Source: Rathayibacter sp. Leaf185 (lineage in GTDB: Bacteria > Actinomycetota > Actinomycetes > Actinomycetales > Microbacteriaceae). Taken from it: DNA of 64,000 nt. A program made the position numbers and the translations under genes. The notes under the pieces are model-generated. The model saw only the letters and a list, made by a program, of their open reading frames with translations, was not told the origin of the DNA and did no database searches. Of this stretch, positions 27,238 to 36,482 are shown piece after piece (positions within the stretch are counted from its first letter, which is position 1; every line of letters begins with the position of its first letter). The stretch is taken from positions 62,001-126,000 of the forward strand of contig NZ_LMPP01000001.1 of NCBI RefSeq assembly GCF_001423885.1, written 5' to 3'.

Positions 27238-27483
27238 TCCGGATCTCGCCTGTCTGTCGGGGATCGGGACGATCACTCTCCGCGGATCCTCGGCCGGTCG
27301 CTCCGACGCGAAGGATGGGGCCGGACCGCAGAAACGCCTCTCGGCGCGAGGCCGCTCGAAGCGGCTATAAGTGGAGCCCGGGGTTACTGCGATCCGGCTC
27401 ATGCCAGTGTAACGGGTGCCCCCCGGGAGCCCGCGAGGAGCGTTCGCGGTCCGAGAACGCCGGGCGGGAGCGGGTTGCGCCGG

Positions 27484-28113
27484 CTACTCGAGGGAGTCGC
27501 TGCGCCAGAGCCGCGCGCAGCTCACCAGCTCGGCCGCGGTCGTCGAGAGCCGCAGCGCGCGGGTGGTCAGCTCGCTCGCCCGTGCCCCGTCGGTGAACTC
27601 GACGTCGTCGGCGACCGAGGCGGCACCGGAGGCGCTCACCCGGCAGAAGGCGGCCGCGCGATCGAGCGCCACCGCGAAGTCGCCGTCGAAGACCCCTCGG
27701 AGGATGCGGTCGGCCAGCTCGGTGATCTCGGCCGGACCGGTCGGGGTGACGGCTCCCGCGACGACGGGGTCGATGGTCGCCGACAGCTCGACACCCCGCT
27801 GGTAGAGGAAGCTCGTGCTCTCGGGATCCTGCCGGATCACGAGGCGGAGGAGGTAGATGCGCCAGAGCGCGCCGGGCAGGCTGGCCGCGCTCGAGCGGGC
27901 CCACAGCTCGGCGAGCGCGTCGATGCCGTTGTGGTCGGTGTACTCGACCAGGCGGTCGATGATCACGGGGTCGGGGTCGTTCCGCACGCGGCTGAGCAGC
28001 GCGACGGCCGTCTCGTGCGCGACGCGGCTGATCTGCGCCGGGTCCTCGCCTCCCTGGAACGCCTCGAAGACGTGGGAGGGGAACTTGGTCGGCTTGTGGA
28101 AGCCGTTTGTCAT
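27484..28113 (-). CDS. Conserved actinobacterial hypothetical protein
   Basis: A 209-residue, mostly helical soluble protein beginning MTNGFHKPTKFPSHVFEAF and containing AQISRVAHETAVALLSRVR. From memory, similar proteins are widespread in Microbacteriaceae and are sometimes mislabelled as an RNA polymerase subunit; nothing here resembles polymerase. The helical repeats suggest a protein-interaction role, which is inference. It stands alone, 246 bases upstream of the sigK operon and before tRNA-Lys on the other strand. Confidence 0.7.
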   Translation of the reverse strand: MTNGFHKPTKFPSHVFEAFQGGEDPAQISRVAHETAVALLSRVRNDPDPVIIDRLVEYTDHNGIDALAELWARSSAASLPGALWRIYLLRLVIRQDPESTSFLYQRGVELSATIDPVVAGAVTPTGPAEITELADRILRGVFDGDFAVALDRAAAFCRVSASGAASVADDVEFTDGARASELTTRALRLSTTAAELVSCARLWRSDSLE

Positions 28114-28251
28114 GGGGCCGCCTTCCGCGGTGGAGGTGCTCGACCGAATCGGCTCGATGGTGCCGGTCGGTTCGAGGAGGGTAACGCGCGGGCGCGCCTG
28201 CGTATGCCCCCGTGCCGCCCCCGCCTCCCCGGGCGCTACCCTGGATGCCGC

Positions 28252-28324
28252 GGGCCTCTAGCTCAGTTGGCAGAGCAGCGGACTTTTAATCCGCGGGTCG
28301 TCGGTTCGAGCCCGACGGGGCCCA
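28252..28324 (+). tRNA. tRNA-Lys (anticodon TTT)
   Basis: A full cloverleaf: acceptor GGGCCTC pairs with GGGGCCC; D-arm GCTCAGTTGGCAGAGC; anticodon arm CGGACTTTTAATCCG with anticodon TTT; T-arm GTCGGTTCGAGCCCGAC; discriminator A at 28324. The CCA end is not encoded. It reads AAA/AAG codons. It flanks a region of small, poorly conserved genes, but no integrase or duplicated tRNA end is seen. Confidence 0.95.
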
Positions 28325-28398
28325 CCGTGGACACATCGCACGCCGCAGCGGACCGATCCACAGGCCGCGCCTCCGCTCCCCTGCTGCACCCCTTCCCA

Positions 28399-28590
28399 CT
28401 ACTCGTGGCAGAGGGACCAGTCGGTGTCGGGGTAGTCGCGGGTGACGGCGCCGTCGAGGAGACGCCAGACGCCGCCGTGGTGCTCGAGGAGGCGGCCGTG
28501 GACGATCTCGGACGCCCACCCCTCGTCGGTGCGGTACCAGCGGACGAGTCGGACGGTCACGGCGCTGCGGGTGCCGACGCGAGGGGACAT
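28399..28590 (-). CDS. 63-residue hypothetical protein
   Basis: Starts at ATG 28590 behind a good ribosome site (AAAGGA, five bases away). The product, MSPRVGTRSAVTVRLVRWYR to WSLCHE, is a small basic/aromatic beta-rich protein with no signal peptide or known motif. The ribosome site and composition support a real gene. It is convergent with tRNA-Lys. Function unknown. Confidence 0.55.
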   Translation of the reverse strand: MSPRVGTRSAVTVRLVRWYRTDEGWASEIVHGRLLEHHGGVWRLLDGAVTRDYPDTDWSLCHE

Positions 28591-28661
28591 CGTCGTCCTT
28601 TCGGGTGGAGGTGGAGGGTCGTGCGGTGGATGGGGCCGGAGCTCATCTGCTGACAGAGGTT

Positions 28662-28704
28662 GGTCTCGATACGCCGCCTCCGGCGGCTACTCGACCAGCA
28701 GGCA
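28662..28704 (+). repeat. Dispersed TCTCGA...TACTCGACCAGCA element, copy 2
   Basis: TCTCGATACGCCGCC, then TCCGGCGGCTACTCGACCAGCAGGCA. The centre is palindromic (GCCGCCTCCGGCGGC). It lies in the gene-free stretch 28591-28829, which otherwise shows nothing. Confidence 0.65.
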
Positions 28705-28829
28705 ACGGACGGCGGGCGGAAAACGGCGGGCGTCAGGCAGACGGGGCGGGCGGCGAGTAGCGGCGGGCCGAGGCGAGGCCAGGGGGCGGGACGGCCGGCG
28801 GAAAGGGGTCGCCGACCGCCCCGCGTGTG

Positions 28830-29318
28830 TCACCGGGTCGGGTCGTCGGCCCAGAAGCAGACCATCGTCATCGTGGAGCGGTAGAAGAGGGTCTTGGCGT
28901 CGACCTTGTCGACCGGGCGGTCCTCATCGTCGGGATAGAGCTCGCCGGCGGAGTCGACTCCGGGCGGCAGGCAGGCGTCCTGCGCGGTGTAGCGGGTCGG
29001 CTTCTTCGGGGCGTACCAGTCGCCTCCGTCGCCCTGCTCGGTTCCGGCGATGAAGGACGGGATGCCGGTGTACGAGCACAGGAGCGTCAGCGACGCTCCC
29101 GCTCGGACGAAGCGGTAGCTCGTCGTACTGAGATTGATGTCCGGCGAACCCGGGAGCAGCGCGCCGTAGTAGCAGGAGCCGTTCGACGAGATGTCGGTGG
29201 AGGCGTAGTGATCGAGGTTGGCGCCGGCGTTGTGGTCGGCGAGGGCAGGAGTCGCGGCGGCGCCCACCAGGGCGACGGCGGCGGCGAGAGCGAGGACGGT
29301 GGAGCGGAAGGACGGCAT
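28830..29318 (-). CDS. Small secreted protein with four cysteines
   Basis: A 162-residue exported protein. The ATG at 29318 (MPSFRST) follows GGAGA; a signal peptide of about 27 residues ends with TPALA before DHNAG. The mature part has exactly four cysteines (GSCYY, LLCSYT, DACLPP, MVCFW), suggesting two disulfides, and many aromatic residues. No family recognised. It lies in the patch of small accessory-looking genes after tRNA-Lys. The open frame extends 27 codons upstream but the signal peptide fixes the start. Confidence 0.65.
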   Translation of the reverse strand: MPSFRSTVLALAAAVALVGAAATPALADHNAGANLDHYASTDISSNGSCYYGALLPGSPDINLSTTSYRFVRAGASLTLLCSYTGIPSFIAGTEQGDGGDWYAPKKPTRYTAQDACLPPGVDSAGELYPDDEDRPVDKVDAKTLFYRSTMTMVCFWADDPTR

Positions 29319-29474
29319 GACGGTCTCCTCAGCGAGACGGCGTCGGCGCAGTGCGTCGGCAGTGGCGGGGCGCTCGACGAACGAGCGACGACGGGGCATC
29401 CGCTCGACCGGGCGACAGCGCTGTCACTCGATCGGATGCTCCGCGGGCGTCCGGCGGACCGGATGCCCCGAACT

Positions 29475-29735
29475 CTAGACCGCTGAGCGGCGGGTGTCTG
29501 CCCCCTGCGAGGTCACGAAGGAGCGGCGATGCCCGGGCCTGCCGGAGGAGAACGCTGAGCGCATCCTCCGCGAACGGCGACGCAGGACTCGCTCGCTGGG
29601 CCCGAAAGAACCGGCCTCGACGAGCAGGCGGAGTGATGCAGCGACCTGCCGTGCGAGCCGGGGGTCGATCCCGCCCGGGATCCGCACCGCGACGATCAGG
29701 TCGAGAGCAGTCCGCGTGGTGCGAGAGATCGCCAT
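29475..29735 (-). CDS. Doubtful 86-residue ORF
   Basis: An 86-codon frame starting ATG 29735, MAISRTTRTALDLIVAVRIP, with a leucine-rich helical N-terminal half and a very Arg/Ser-rich C-terminal half. The codon pattern is roughly that of the neighbours in the first half, but the ribosome site is weak (AGGG eight bases away) and there is no family. It could be a real small gene or a chance frame. Confidence 0.35.
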   Translation of the reverse strand: MAISRTTRTALDLIVAVRIPGGIDPRLARQVAASLRLLVEAGSFGPSERVLRRRSRRMRSAFSSGRPGHRRSFVTSQGADTRRSAV

Positions 29736-29854
29736 GCCCGAACCCTATGAAGACTCTGAGAACGAGGATACGCCCCGCGGCGGGGGCGAGCGACAGCATC
29801 ATTGCTCAGCTGTCGCCCGACTCCGCGCGAGGCGTGGACCGGATCGTGCTCGGG

Positions 29855-30130
29855 TCAGCTCGTGCTGCCGTCGCCGCGGCCGGTGGCCGACTGGAGGCGA
29901 TCGATGTGCTCGGAGGCCTGGGCCTTGGTGAGGTCTGCGGGCAGGGTCTCTCCGGCCTCTCGGGCGAGGGTGTCGAGGTAGCTGCGCTGCGGACCGGTCA
30001 TCGGCTCGTCGCCGGTGACCCAGTCGGACGGGTCCTTACTGGCGCTGGTGTCGCTGCTGTCGTCGGCTCGGGCACCGAGGACGTCGCCCTCGGTCTTGAC
30101 GTCGGGATCGGTGGTGTTGTCATCGCTCAT
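29855..30130 (-). CDS. DUF3072 domain protein
   Basis: A 91-residue acidic soluble protein. The N-terminal 45 residues are disordered (DDNTTDPDVKTEGDV...); the C-terminal half is the DUF3072 motif: DEPMTGPQRSYLDTLAREAG followed by LTKAQASEHIDRLQ, a short helical module found alone or at the ends of small actinobacterial proteins. The ATG at 30130 is preferred over an in-frame ATG ten codons upstream. Function unknown. Confidence 0.75.
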   Translation of the reverse strand: MSDDNTTDPDVKTEGDVLGARADDSSDTSASKDPSDWVTGDEPMTGPQRSYLDTLAREAGETLPADLTKAQASEHIDRLQSATGRGDGSTS

Positions 30131-30205
30131 GCGTGCGACGCTACGCCCGACCACCGACACGGACGAGGGCTTGCGGATCGCCTCACTCCGGGCCGTTCCG
30201 CAGCG

Positions 30206-31477
30206 TCAGGACCCGAGCAGAGCGTGCGCCACCGTGAAGATGACCAGACCCGCGAGCGAGCCGACGACGGTGCCGTTGATGCGGATGAACTGCAGATCCT
30301 TACCGACCTGCAGCTCGAGCTTCTCGGAGGTCTCGCGAGGATCCCAGCGCTGGATGGTCTCGCCGATGATGCTGGCGATGTCGGTGCGGTAGCGGTCGAC
30401 GAGGTTCGACGCGACCGTCCCGATCCAGGTGTCGACGGTGGTCGCCAGCGCGTCGTCGGTCGACAGCCGGCGGCCGAGATCGATCACGATCGACTCGATG
30501 CTGGCGCGCAGCGGGCTGGTCGGGTCGTCCATCGCACCGAGGAGCGAAGCCTTCGTGGTCTCCCACACATCACCAGCGAGGTCGCGCACGCGCGGGCTGT
30601 CGAAGGCGCGGTTCTTGATCTCCTCCACCCGTGCGATGAGGTCGGGATCGGTCCCCAGATCCCTCGCGAGTGTCGCGAGATAGCCGTCGATCGCGATCCG
30701 GAAGGGGTGGCCCTGATCGTCGCGGACGGCCCCGACGAAGACCAGGGCCTCGTGGTAGAGCCGCTCGTCGACGACGCGGCTGACGGCCGAGGGCAGCCAG
30801 CTCGGGAGGCGGCCGCTGACCATGCGGGTGAAGCTCTCGGGATTCGCGGCGAGCCACGCCTCCGCCTGCTCGACCAGCGTGTCGACGAGTCGTCGGTGGT
30901 GACCCGACTCGACGATGCCGCCGACGAGCGAGCCGAGCGGCGGGCCCCACTGCGGGTCGAGGAGGTGGCGGCGGGCCAGCGCCTCGATGACCCGCTGGAC
31001 GTCGGAGTCGTCGAGCAGCGCGATCGCGGCGCGCACCGCCGCCGCGCTCTCACCGCCGACCCGCTGGGCGTTGGCCGGCTCGGCGAGCCACTGCCCGGCT
31101 CGCCGCGCGATGCCGAACGAGTCGAGCTTCTCGCGCACGATCGCCCCGCGGAGGAAGTTCTCCTCGACGAACTGCGCCAGACTCGCGCCGATCTCGTCCT
31201 TCTTCGTCGGGATGATCGCCGTGTGCGGGATGGGCAGTCCGAGGGGCCGGCGGAACAGCGCCGTGACGGCGAACCAGTCGGCGAGCGCGCCGACCATCCC
31301 GCCCTCGCTGGCGGCCCGGACCCACTGCAGCCACGGATAGCGGTCCTGCAGAGCGAAGGAGACGGTGAAGACGATCGCCATCACCACCAGCAGCCCCGTG
31401 GCCAGGCGCTTCATCCGGACGAGGGCGGCCCGCTTCTGCTCGTCGTCCCGGCCGACGGAGGTGGTCGCCAGCGTCAT
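30206..31477 (-). CDS. DUF445 membrane protein
   Basis: A 423-residue DUF445 (YjiN-like) protein. Hydrophobic helices lie near the N-terminus (LATGLLVVMAIVFTVSFAL) and at the very C-terminus (VVGSLAGLVIFTVAHALL), with a long helical middle; the motif GALADWFAVTALFRRPLGLPIPHTAIIP is diagnostic. Its ATG overlaps the stop of the aldose epimerase gene (ATGA), so it belongs to the deoR-epimerase-DUF445 unit. Function unknown. Confidence 0.85.
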   Translation of the reverse strand: MTLATTSVGRDDEQKRAALVRMKRLATGLLVVMAIVFTVSFALQDRYPWLQWVRAASEGGMVGALADWFAVTALFRRPLGLPIPHTAIIPTKKDEIGASLAQFVEENFLRGAIVREKLDSFGIARRAGQWLAEPANAQRVGGESAAAVRAAIALLDDSDVQRVIEALARRHLLDPQWGPPLGSLVGGIVESGHHRRLVDTLVEQAEAWLAANPESFTRMVSGRLPSWLPSAVSRVVDERLYHEALVFVGAVRDDQGHPFRIAIDGYLATLARDLGTDPDLIARVEEIKNRAFDSPRVRDLAGDVWETTKASLLGAMDDPTSPLRASIESIVIDLGRRLSTDDALATTVDTWIGTVASNLVDRYRTDIASIIGETIQRWDPRETSEKLELQVGKDLQFIRINGTVVGSLAGLVIFTVAHALLGS

Positions 31478-32427
31478 GACGAGGCGGGGAACCCCTCGTG
31501 ACGGATTCCCCAGGCGACGGTCCACTCCTCGCCGGGCTCGAGCCAGCGCAGGCCCTGGCCGCTGTTGAGCGCGTCAGCCGGAGCGGTCATCGGCTCGACC
31601 GCGATGGCGGTCTTGACGTCATCGCCCTCCGGGAAGATGCGGGTGATGAAGACCTGGATGTAGTTGTGCGAGGCGTCGGCCCAGAGCAGCACGCGGCGGC
31701 CGTCGGCGGCGCTCACCCCGTGGACGCTCTCGCCGTCGACCACGGTGACATCTGCCCAGGCGTCGTCGAGCTCGAGGTCGCCGACGCGGCGTCCACCGCG
31801 GAGGTCCCAGTCGGAGCCGTCGACCGGGCTCTGACCTGTCGGGTTGAGCCGCTCGTCGACCTCGATGTGCACAGCGGCATCGACGGTGATCGTGAGCTCG
31901 TCGGTGGGCACGTCCCCGATCGCGAGGAACGGGTGCGTGCCGATCGCGACCGGAGCCTCCTCGGCGCCGACGTTGACGACGCGGTGCACGACCTTCAGGC
32001 CGTCGGCCCGCAGCTCGTAGCGGACGGTCGTCTCGAGGTGGAAGGGCCAGCCGCGCTGCGGGACGACCGCGGCGGCGAGCTCGACGAAGGACGGCCCCTG
32101 CTCGACGAGGCGGTAGGAGGTGGCCGTGAGCAGTCCGTGGATCGCGTTGGAGTACTTGGGCTCGGTGATGTCGAGCTGCAGGGTCCGGCCGCCGTGGTGC
32201 CACTTGCCGTCCTTGACGCGGTTGGGCCAGGGCATCAGGACGATGCCCGAGCCGAACGGCGGCACGACGCTCTCGGGGTAGGCGGCGGTGATCTCGATCC
32301 CGTCGACCGAGAGGTGGCGCAGCCCTGCGGCGACCTCTGTGACGACGGCGTGCAGGGTGCGTCCCTCGGCGGTGAGGTCGAGAGCGAACTGGCGCCCGGT
32401 TGCGGGGGCGGGGGTGAAGTCGGCCAT
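31474..32427 (-). CDS. Aldose 1-epimerase family protein (galactose mutarotase-like)
   Basis: A 317-residue beta-supersandwich enzyme. Conserved active-site regions are NRVKDGKW, SNAIHGLL (catalytic-type His), GTHPFLAIGD and the C-terminal AIAVEPMTAP (Glu base). It interconverts alpha and beta sugar anomers before GalK. It starts 9 bases after the deoR stop and overlaps the DUF445 gene. Adjacent galT-galK makes a galactose role most likely; the family also includes glucose-6-phosphate epimerases, so no symbol is given. Confidence 0.85.
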   Translation of the reverse strand: MADFTPAPATGRQFALDLTAEGRTLHAVVTEVAAGLRHLSVDGIEITAAYPESVVPPFGSGIVLMPWPNRVKDGKWHHGGRTLQLDITEPKYSNAIHGLLTATSYRLVEQGPSFVELAAAVVPQRGWPFHLETTVRYELRADGLKVVHRVVNVGAEEAPVAIGTHPFLAIGDVPTDELTITVDAAVHIEVDERLNPTGQSPVDGSDWDLRGGRRVGDLELDDAWADVTVVDGESVHGVSAADGRRVLLWADASHNYIQVFITRIFPEGDDVKTAIAVEPMTAPADALNSGQGLRWLEPGEEWTVAWGIRHEGFPASS

Positions 32428-32436
32428 GGCTGAATC

Positions 32437-33276
32437 CTACGGACTGACGCTGCGGCGGGAGGCCGCGCGAGATCGCTCGCAGCGCGTGACTGCCAGACCC
32501 GCCTCCTCGAGACGGGACACGACGTCGTCGGGCGCCGCCTCGCCCGTCAGGAGGCGGTCGAACTCCGCGGTCGCGGCCACTCGGCCGAGGTCGACGACGC
32601 CGAGCTTGCGCGAGTCGGCCACGACGACCCGCCGAGACGCGGCCTGCAGCATGCGGCGCTTGAGGGTCGCCTCCGGCAGGTTGACATTGGTGATGCCGGC
32701 CGACGGGTCGACGCCGGTGCAGCCGATGAAGACGACGTCGGCGCGGAGGCGCTCGAGCACCTCGGACGCGAGCGGCTCGACGAGCGAGTGCTGCAGGGGG
32801 CGCAGCGTGCCGCCGGTGACCACGACGGTGAAGCGCGGGATCGCGGGCTCGAGGGCCAGTGCGGTGGACAGGCCGTTGGTGATGACGGTGACGTCGTGCA
32901 GATCGTCGCGGGCGACGAGGGCGTGGGCGATGGCCAGCGGGGTGGTGCCCACGTCGAGGATGACGCTCTCACCCGACGAGACCGAGGCGGCGGCCTCGCG
33001 GCCGATCGCGGCCTTCTCGTCCGCGGCGGCGGCCAGCCCCTCCTCGAGGGAGCGCTCGCCGACGCGCTCCGCGACGGGGATGGCACCGCCGCGGACCCGC
33101 TGCACGGAGCCCTCGCCGACGAGGACGTCGAGGTCGGATCGCACGGTCACGACGGACACGCCCAGGCGCTCCGACAGGTCGGCGACCGAGACGAACCCCT
33201 GCTGCTGGGCGAGCACGAGCATGCGCAGCCGGCGCTCGAGGGCGGAGTGGCCCTCGGTCTCTCGGTCGGCTGCCAT
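32437..33276 (-). CDS. DeoR/GlpR-family sugar regulator
   Basis: A 279-residue repressor-type regulator. N-terminal HTH (about 12-60): ALERRLRMLVLAQQQGFVSV, then DLSERLGVSVVTVRSDLDVL. C-terminal DeoR sensor domain (about 80-240) with VILDVGTTPLAIAHAL and VVADSRKLG, which binds a sugar phosphate. The ATG at 33276 is chosen (GGGG upstream); an ATG at 33285 adds three residues. It is divergent from galT-galK and co-transcribed with the epimerase, so it probably senses a galactose intermediate and controls both sides. Confidence 0.85.
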   Translation of the reverse strand: MAADRETEGHSALERRLRMLVLAQQQGFVSVADLSERLGVSVVTVRSDLDVLVGEGSVQRVRGGAIPVAERVGERSLEEGLAAAADEKAAIGREAAASVSSGESVILDVGTTPLAIAHALVARDDLHDVTVITNGLSTALALEPAIPRFTVVVTGGTLRPLQHSLVEPLASEVLERLRADVVFIGCTGVDPSAGITNVNLPEATLKRRMLQAASRRVVVADSRKLGVVDLGRVAATAEFDRLLTGEAAPDDVVSRLEEAGLAVTRCERSRAASRRSVSP

Positions 33277-33310
33277 GCGCCCCATCGTGGCGTGTGACCG
33301 AGTGCTTGTC

Positions 33311-33354
33311 AAAGAGAAAACCGTCTTTCCTTTCCGAAGGTCGGACGGTACTCT
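33311..33354. promoter_or_regulatory. Candidate DeoR operator and galT promoter
   Basis: In an A/T-rich patch unlike its surroundings, AAAGAGAAAA (33311-33320) and TCTTTCCTTT (33325-33334) form an imperfect inverted repeat, the type of A/G-rich half-site seen for DeoR regulators. TACTCT (33349-33354) is a possible -10 whose transcript would begin only a few bases before the galT ATG (33365). Confidence 0.4.
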
Positions 33355-33364
33355 CGTACCTGTC

Positions 33365-34560
33365 ATGAATGAAGCGATCACACTCACCGGCGGCGTCGTC
33401 AAGCGCCCGCACACGCTCGCCGACGGCCGCGAGCTCCTCTACTTCGACGACGCCGACACGACGCTGCCGGCCGATCGCGCTGCCGACGCGCGCGAGCTCG
33501 ATCCGCGCCCCGCTACGGCGAGCATGCGCCAGGACCCCCTCACCGGGGAGTGGGTGTCGATCGCCGCCTCGCGGCAGAACCGGGTGTTCCTGCCCCCGGC
33601 CGAGCTCGACCCGCTCGCGCCGGCCTCGGCGACCAATCCGTCGGAGGTTCCCAGCCGGTACGACGTGGCCGTCTTCGAGAACCGCTCGCCGTCCTTCGGG
33701 CCGCTGCTCGAGGACGCCGACGCTCCCGCCTCCCTCGACGACCTGCGGACGCTGGGCCTCGGCCGCACGCTGACCAGCGTCGGCCGCTGCGAGGTCGTCT
33801 GCTTCAGCCCCGAGCACGAGGGCTCGTTCGCGACCCTCAGCGCGTCGCGCGCGCGCACCGTGGTGGAGGCGTGGGCCGACCGCGTCGCCGCCCTGTCGGC
33901 GCTCCCCGGGGTCCAGCAGGTGTTCCCCTTCGAGAACCGCGGCGAGGCGATCGGCGTCACGCTGCACCACCCGCACGGCCAGATCTACTCCTACCCCTAC
34001 GTCACGCCACGGACGACGCGGCTCCTCGCCTCGCTCGACTCCTACGGTCCCACCCTCTTCGCCGACATCCTGGCGTTCGAGCAGGCCGGCGAGCGCGTCC
34101 TGATCCGCGGCGAGCACTTCACCGCCTTCGTGCCGTTCGCGGCGCGCTGGCCCATCGAGGTGCACCTGCTCCCCCACCGCCACATCGCCGACATCAGCGA
34201 GACGACCCCGGAGGAGCGCGACGAGCTCGCGGCGATGTACCAGCGACTGCTCCGCGGCATCGACGCGCTCTACGACTCGCCCACCCCCTACATCAGCGCC
34301 TGGCACCAGGCCCCCGTGCACGAGCGTCGCGACGAGGTGCGGCTGATGCTGCAGATCACCTCGCCCCGCCGCGCCGAGAGCAAGCTGAAGTACCTCGCGG
34401 GCAGCGAGGCGGCGATGGGCGCCTGGATCGGCGACATCGCTCCCGAGACGAGCGCCGCCGCCCTGCGCGCCGCCATCGGGCGCGCCGACGCCGCGACCCT
34501 GGCCGCCGAGGCCGACGACAACCCCGAGGCCGCGGTCTCCGACACCACCGAGGAGTCCCG

Positions 34561-34564
<4 letters not shown>
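33365..34564 (+). CDS. galT: Galactose-1-phosphate uridylyltransferase
   Basis: A 399-residue enzyme of the Leloir pathway, exchanging UMP between UDP-glucose and galactose-1-phosphate. The active-site HHPHGQIYSYPY contains the uridylylated His, and AARWPIEVHLLPHRH carries the second conserved region. The ATG at 33365 is very close to the likely promoter, so the transcript may be almost leaderless. It overlaps galK at ATGA. galE is not in the window. Confidence 0.94.
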
Positions 34565-35742
<1,178 letters not shown>

Positions 35743-35800
35743 GACGCGAGCTGTGCGCGAGGGGGCAGGCTCTCGACCTCACGGCTGATCAGCCCCATGC

Positions 35801-35840
35801 CTGATGGTCGAGCAGCCCCGGAGGAGCCTGTCGAGACCCC
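35801..35840 (-). repeat. Dispersed TCTCGA...CTCGACCA element, copy 3 (inverted)
   Basis: On the minus strand it reads GGTCTCGACAGGCTCCTCC then GGGGCTGCTCGACCATCAG, the same layout as the copies at 7773 and 28662. The galK-to-YbaK interval (35743-35971) otherwise shows nothing coding. Confidence 0.55.
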
Positions 35841-35971
35841 GCCACCGACCGCGGATCAGCCGCTCGACCCGCACTGCTGACGCTGGTGGATCTCGCTCCG
35901 CCCGCTCCGTGGGCTGCGGGCCCGATCAGTAGGGCGGTGCGAAGCGCTTGCCCGCATCGCGGAGTCGGTCC

Positions 35972-36460
35972 TCAGGCCTCAGACGGCGGTACGACGGCGC
36001 GCGGAGTGCCTCCGGTGACGGCGACGAGCTCTGCGAAGGTCGTCGGGTAGACGGTGTGGGCGTGGCCCGCGGCGGCCCAGACCGTGTCGTACCGCGAGAG
36101 CTCGTCGTCGACCACCGTGCGCAGGCGCCGCGGGTGACCGACCGGTGCGACGCCTCCGATGGTCTGCCCGGTCGCGGCCTTGACGACCGAGGCGGACGCC
36201 CGCGTGATCGCACCGCCGAGCGCCTCCCCGAGCCACGCCGTGTCGACGCGGTGGCCGCCGCTCGTGAGTACGAGCAGCGGCTCACCGTCGAGCAGGAACA
36301 CCAGCGAGTTCGCGATCTGGCCGACCTCGATCCCCAGCGCCGCCGCGGCGAGCGCCGCCGTCGACGCCGCCTCGTCGAGCCAGCGGACCGGCGGGTGGAC
36401 GCCGTGCTCCGCGAGATCGGCGAGGACGCGGTCGACGGCGGGATGGCTGCGTTCGCTCAT
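35972..36460 (-). CDS. YbaK/EbsC-family aminoacyl-tRNA deacylase
   Basis: A 162-residue protein of the YbaK/ProX editing family, which hydrolyses mischarged tRNA such as Cys-tRNA-Pro. Family motifs are TAALAAAALGIEVGQIANSLVF, the Lys in VVKAATGQTIGGVAPVGH and the C-terminal TVWAAAGHAHTVYPTTFAEL. The length is typical for a free-standing domain. It is alone on the minus strand after galK and next to the alcohol dehydrogenase. Confidence 0.88.
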   Translation of the reverse strand: MSERSHPAVDRVLADLAEHGVHPPVRWLDEAASTAALAAAALGIEVGQIANSLVFLLDGEPLLVLTSGGHRVDTAWLGEALGGAITRASASVVKAATGQTIGGVAPVGHPRRLRTVVDDELSRYDTVWAAAGHAHTVYPTTFAELVAVTGGTPRAVVPPSEA

Positions 36461-36482
36461 GTCGCCGAGGCTAGCGGCAGGC

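Noticed and set aside
27237-27420. SigK-type promoter (CCATCC at 27313-27318, minus strand) for autoregulation of the sigK operon
   Set aside because: The -35-like CCATCC is present but no CGAAT-type -10 occurs at the 16-17 base spacing; the nearest CCGAGG is 19 bases away.
28252-30130. Integrative element in tRNA-Lys
   Set aside because: No integrase, recombinase or repeat of the tRNA 3' end was found within the patch.
35926-36285. Overlapping minus-strand frame at the YbaK gene
   Set aside because: The YbaK frame carries all family motifs; the other frame is Arg/Ser-rich and overlaps it fully.
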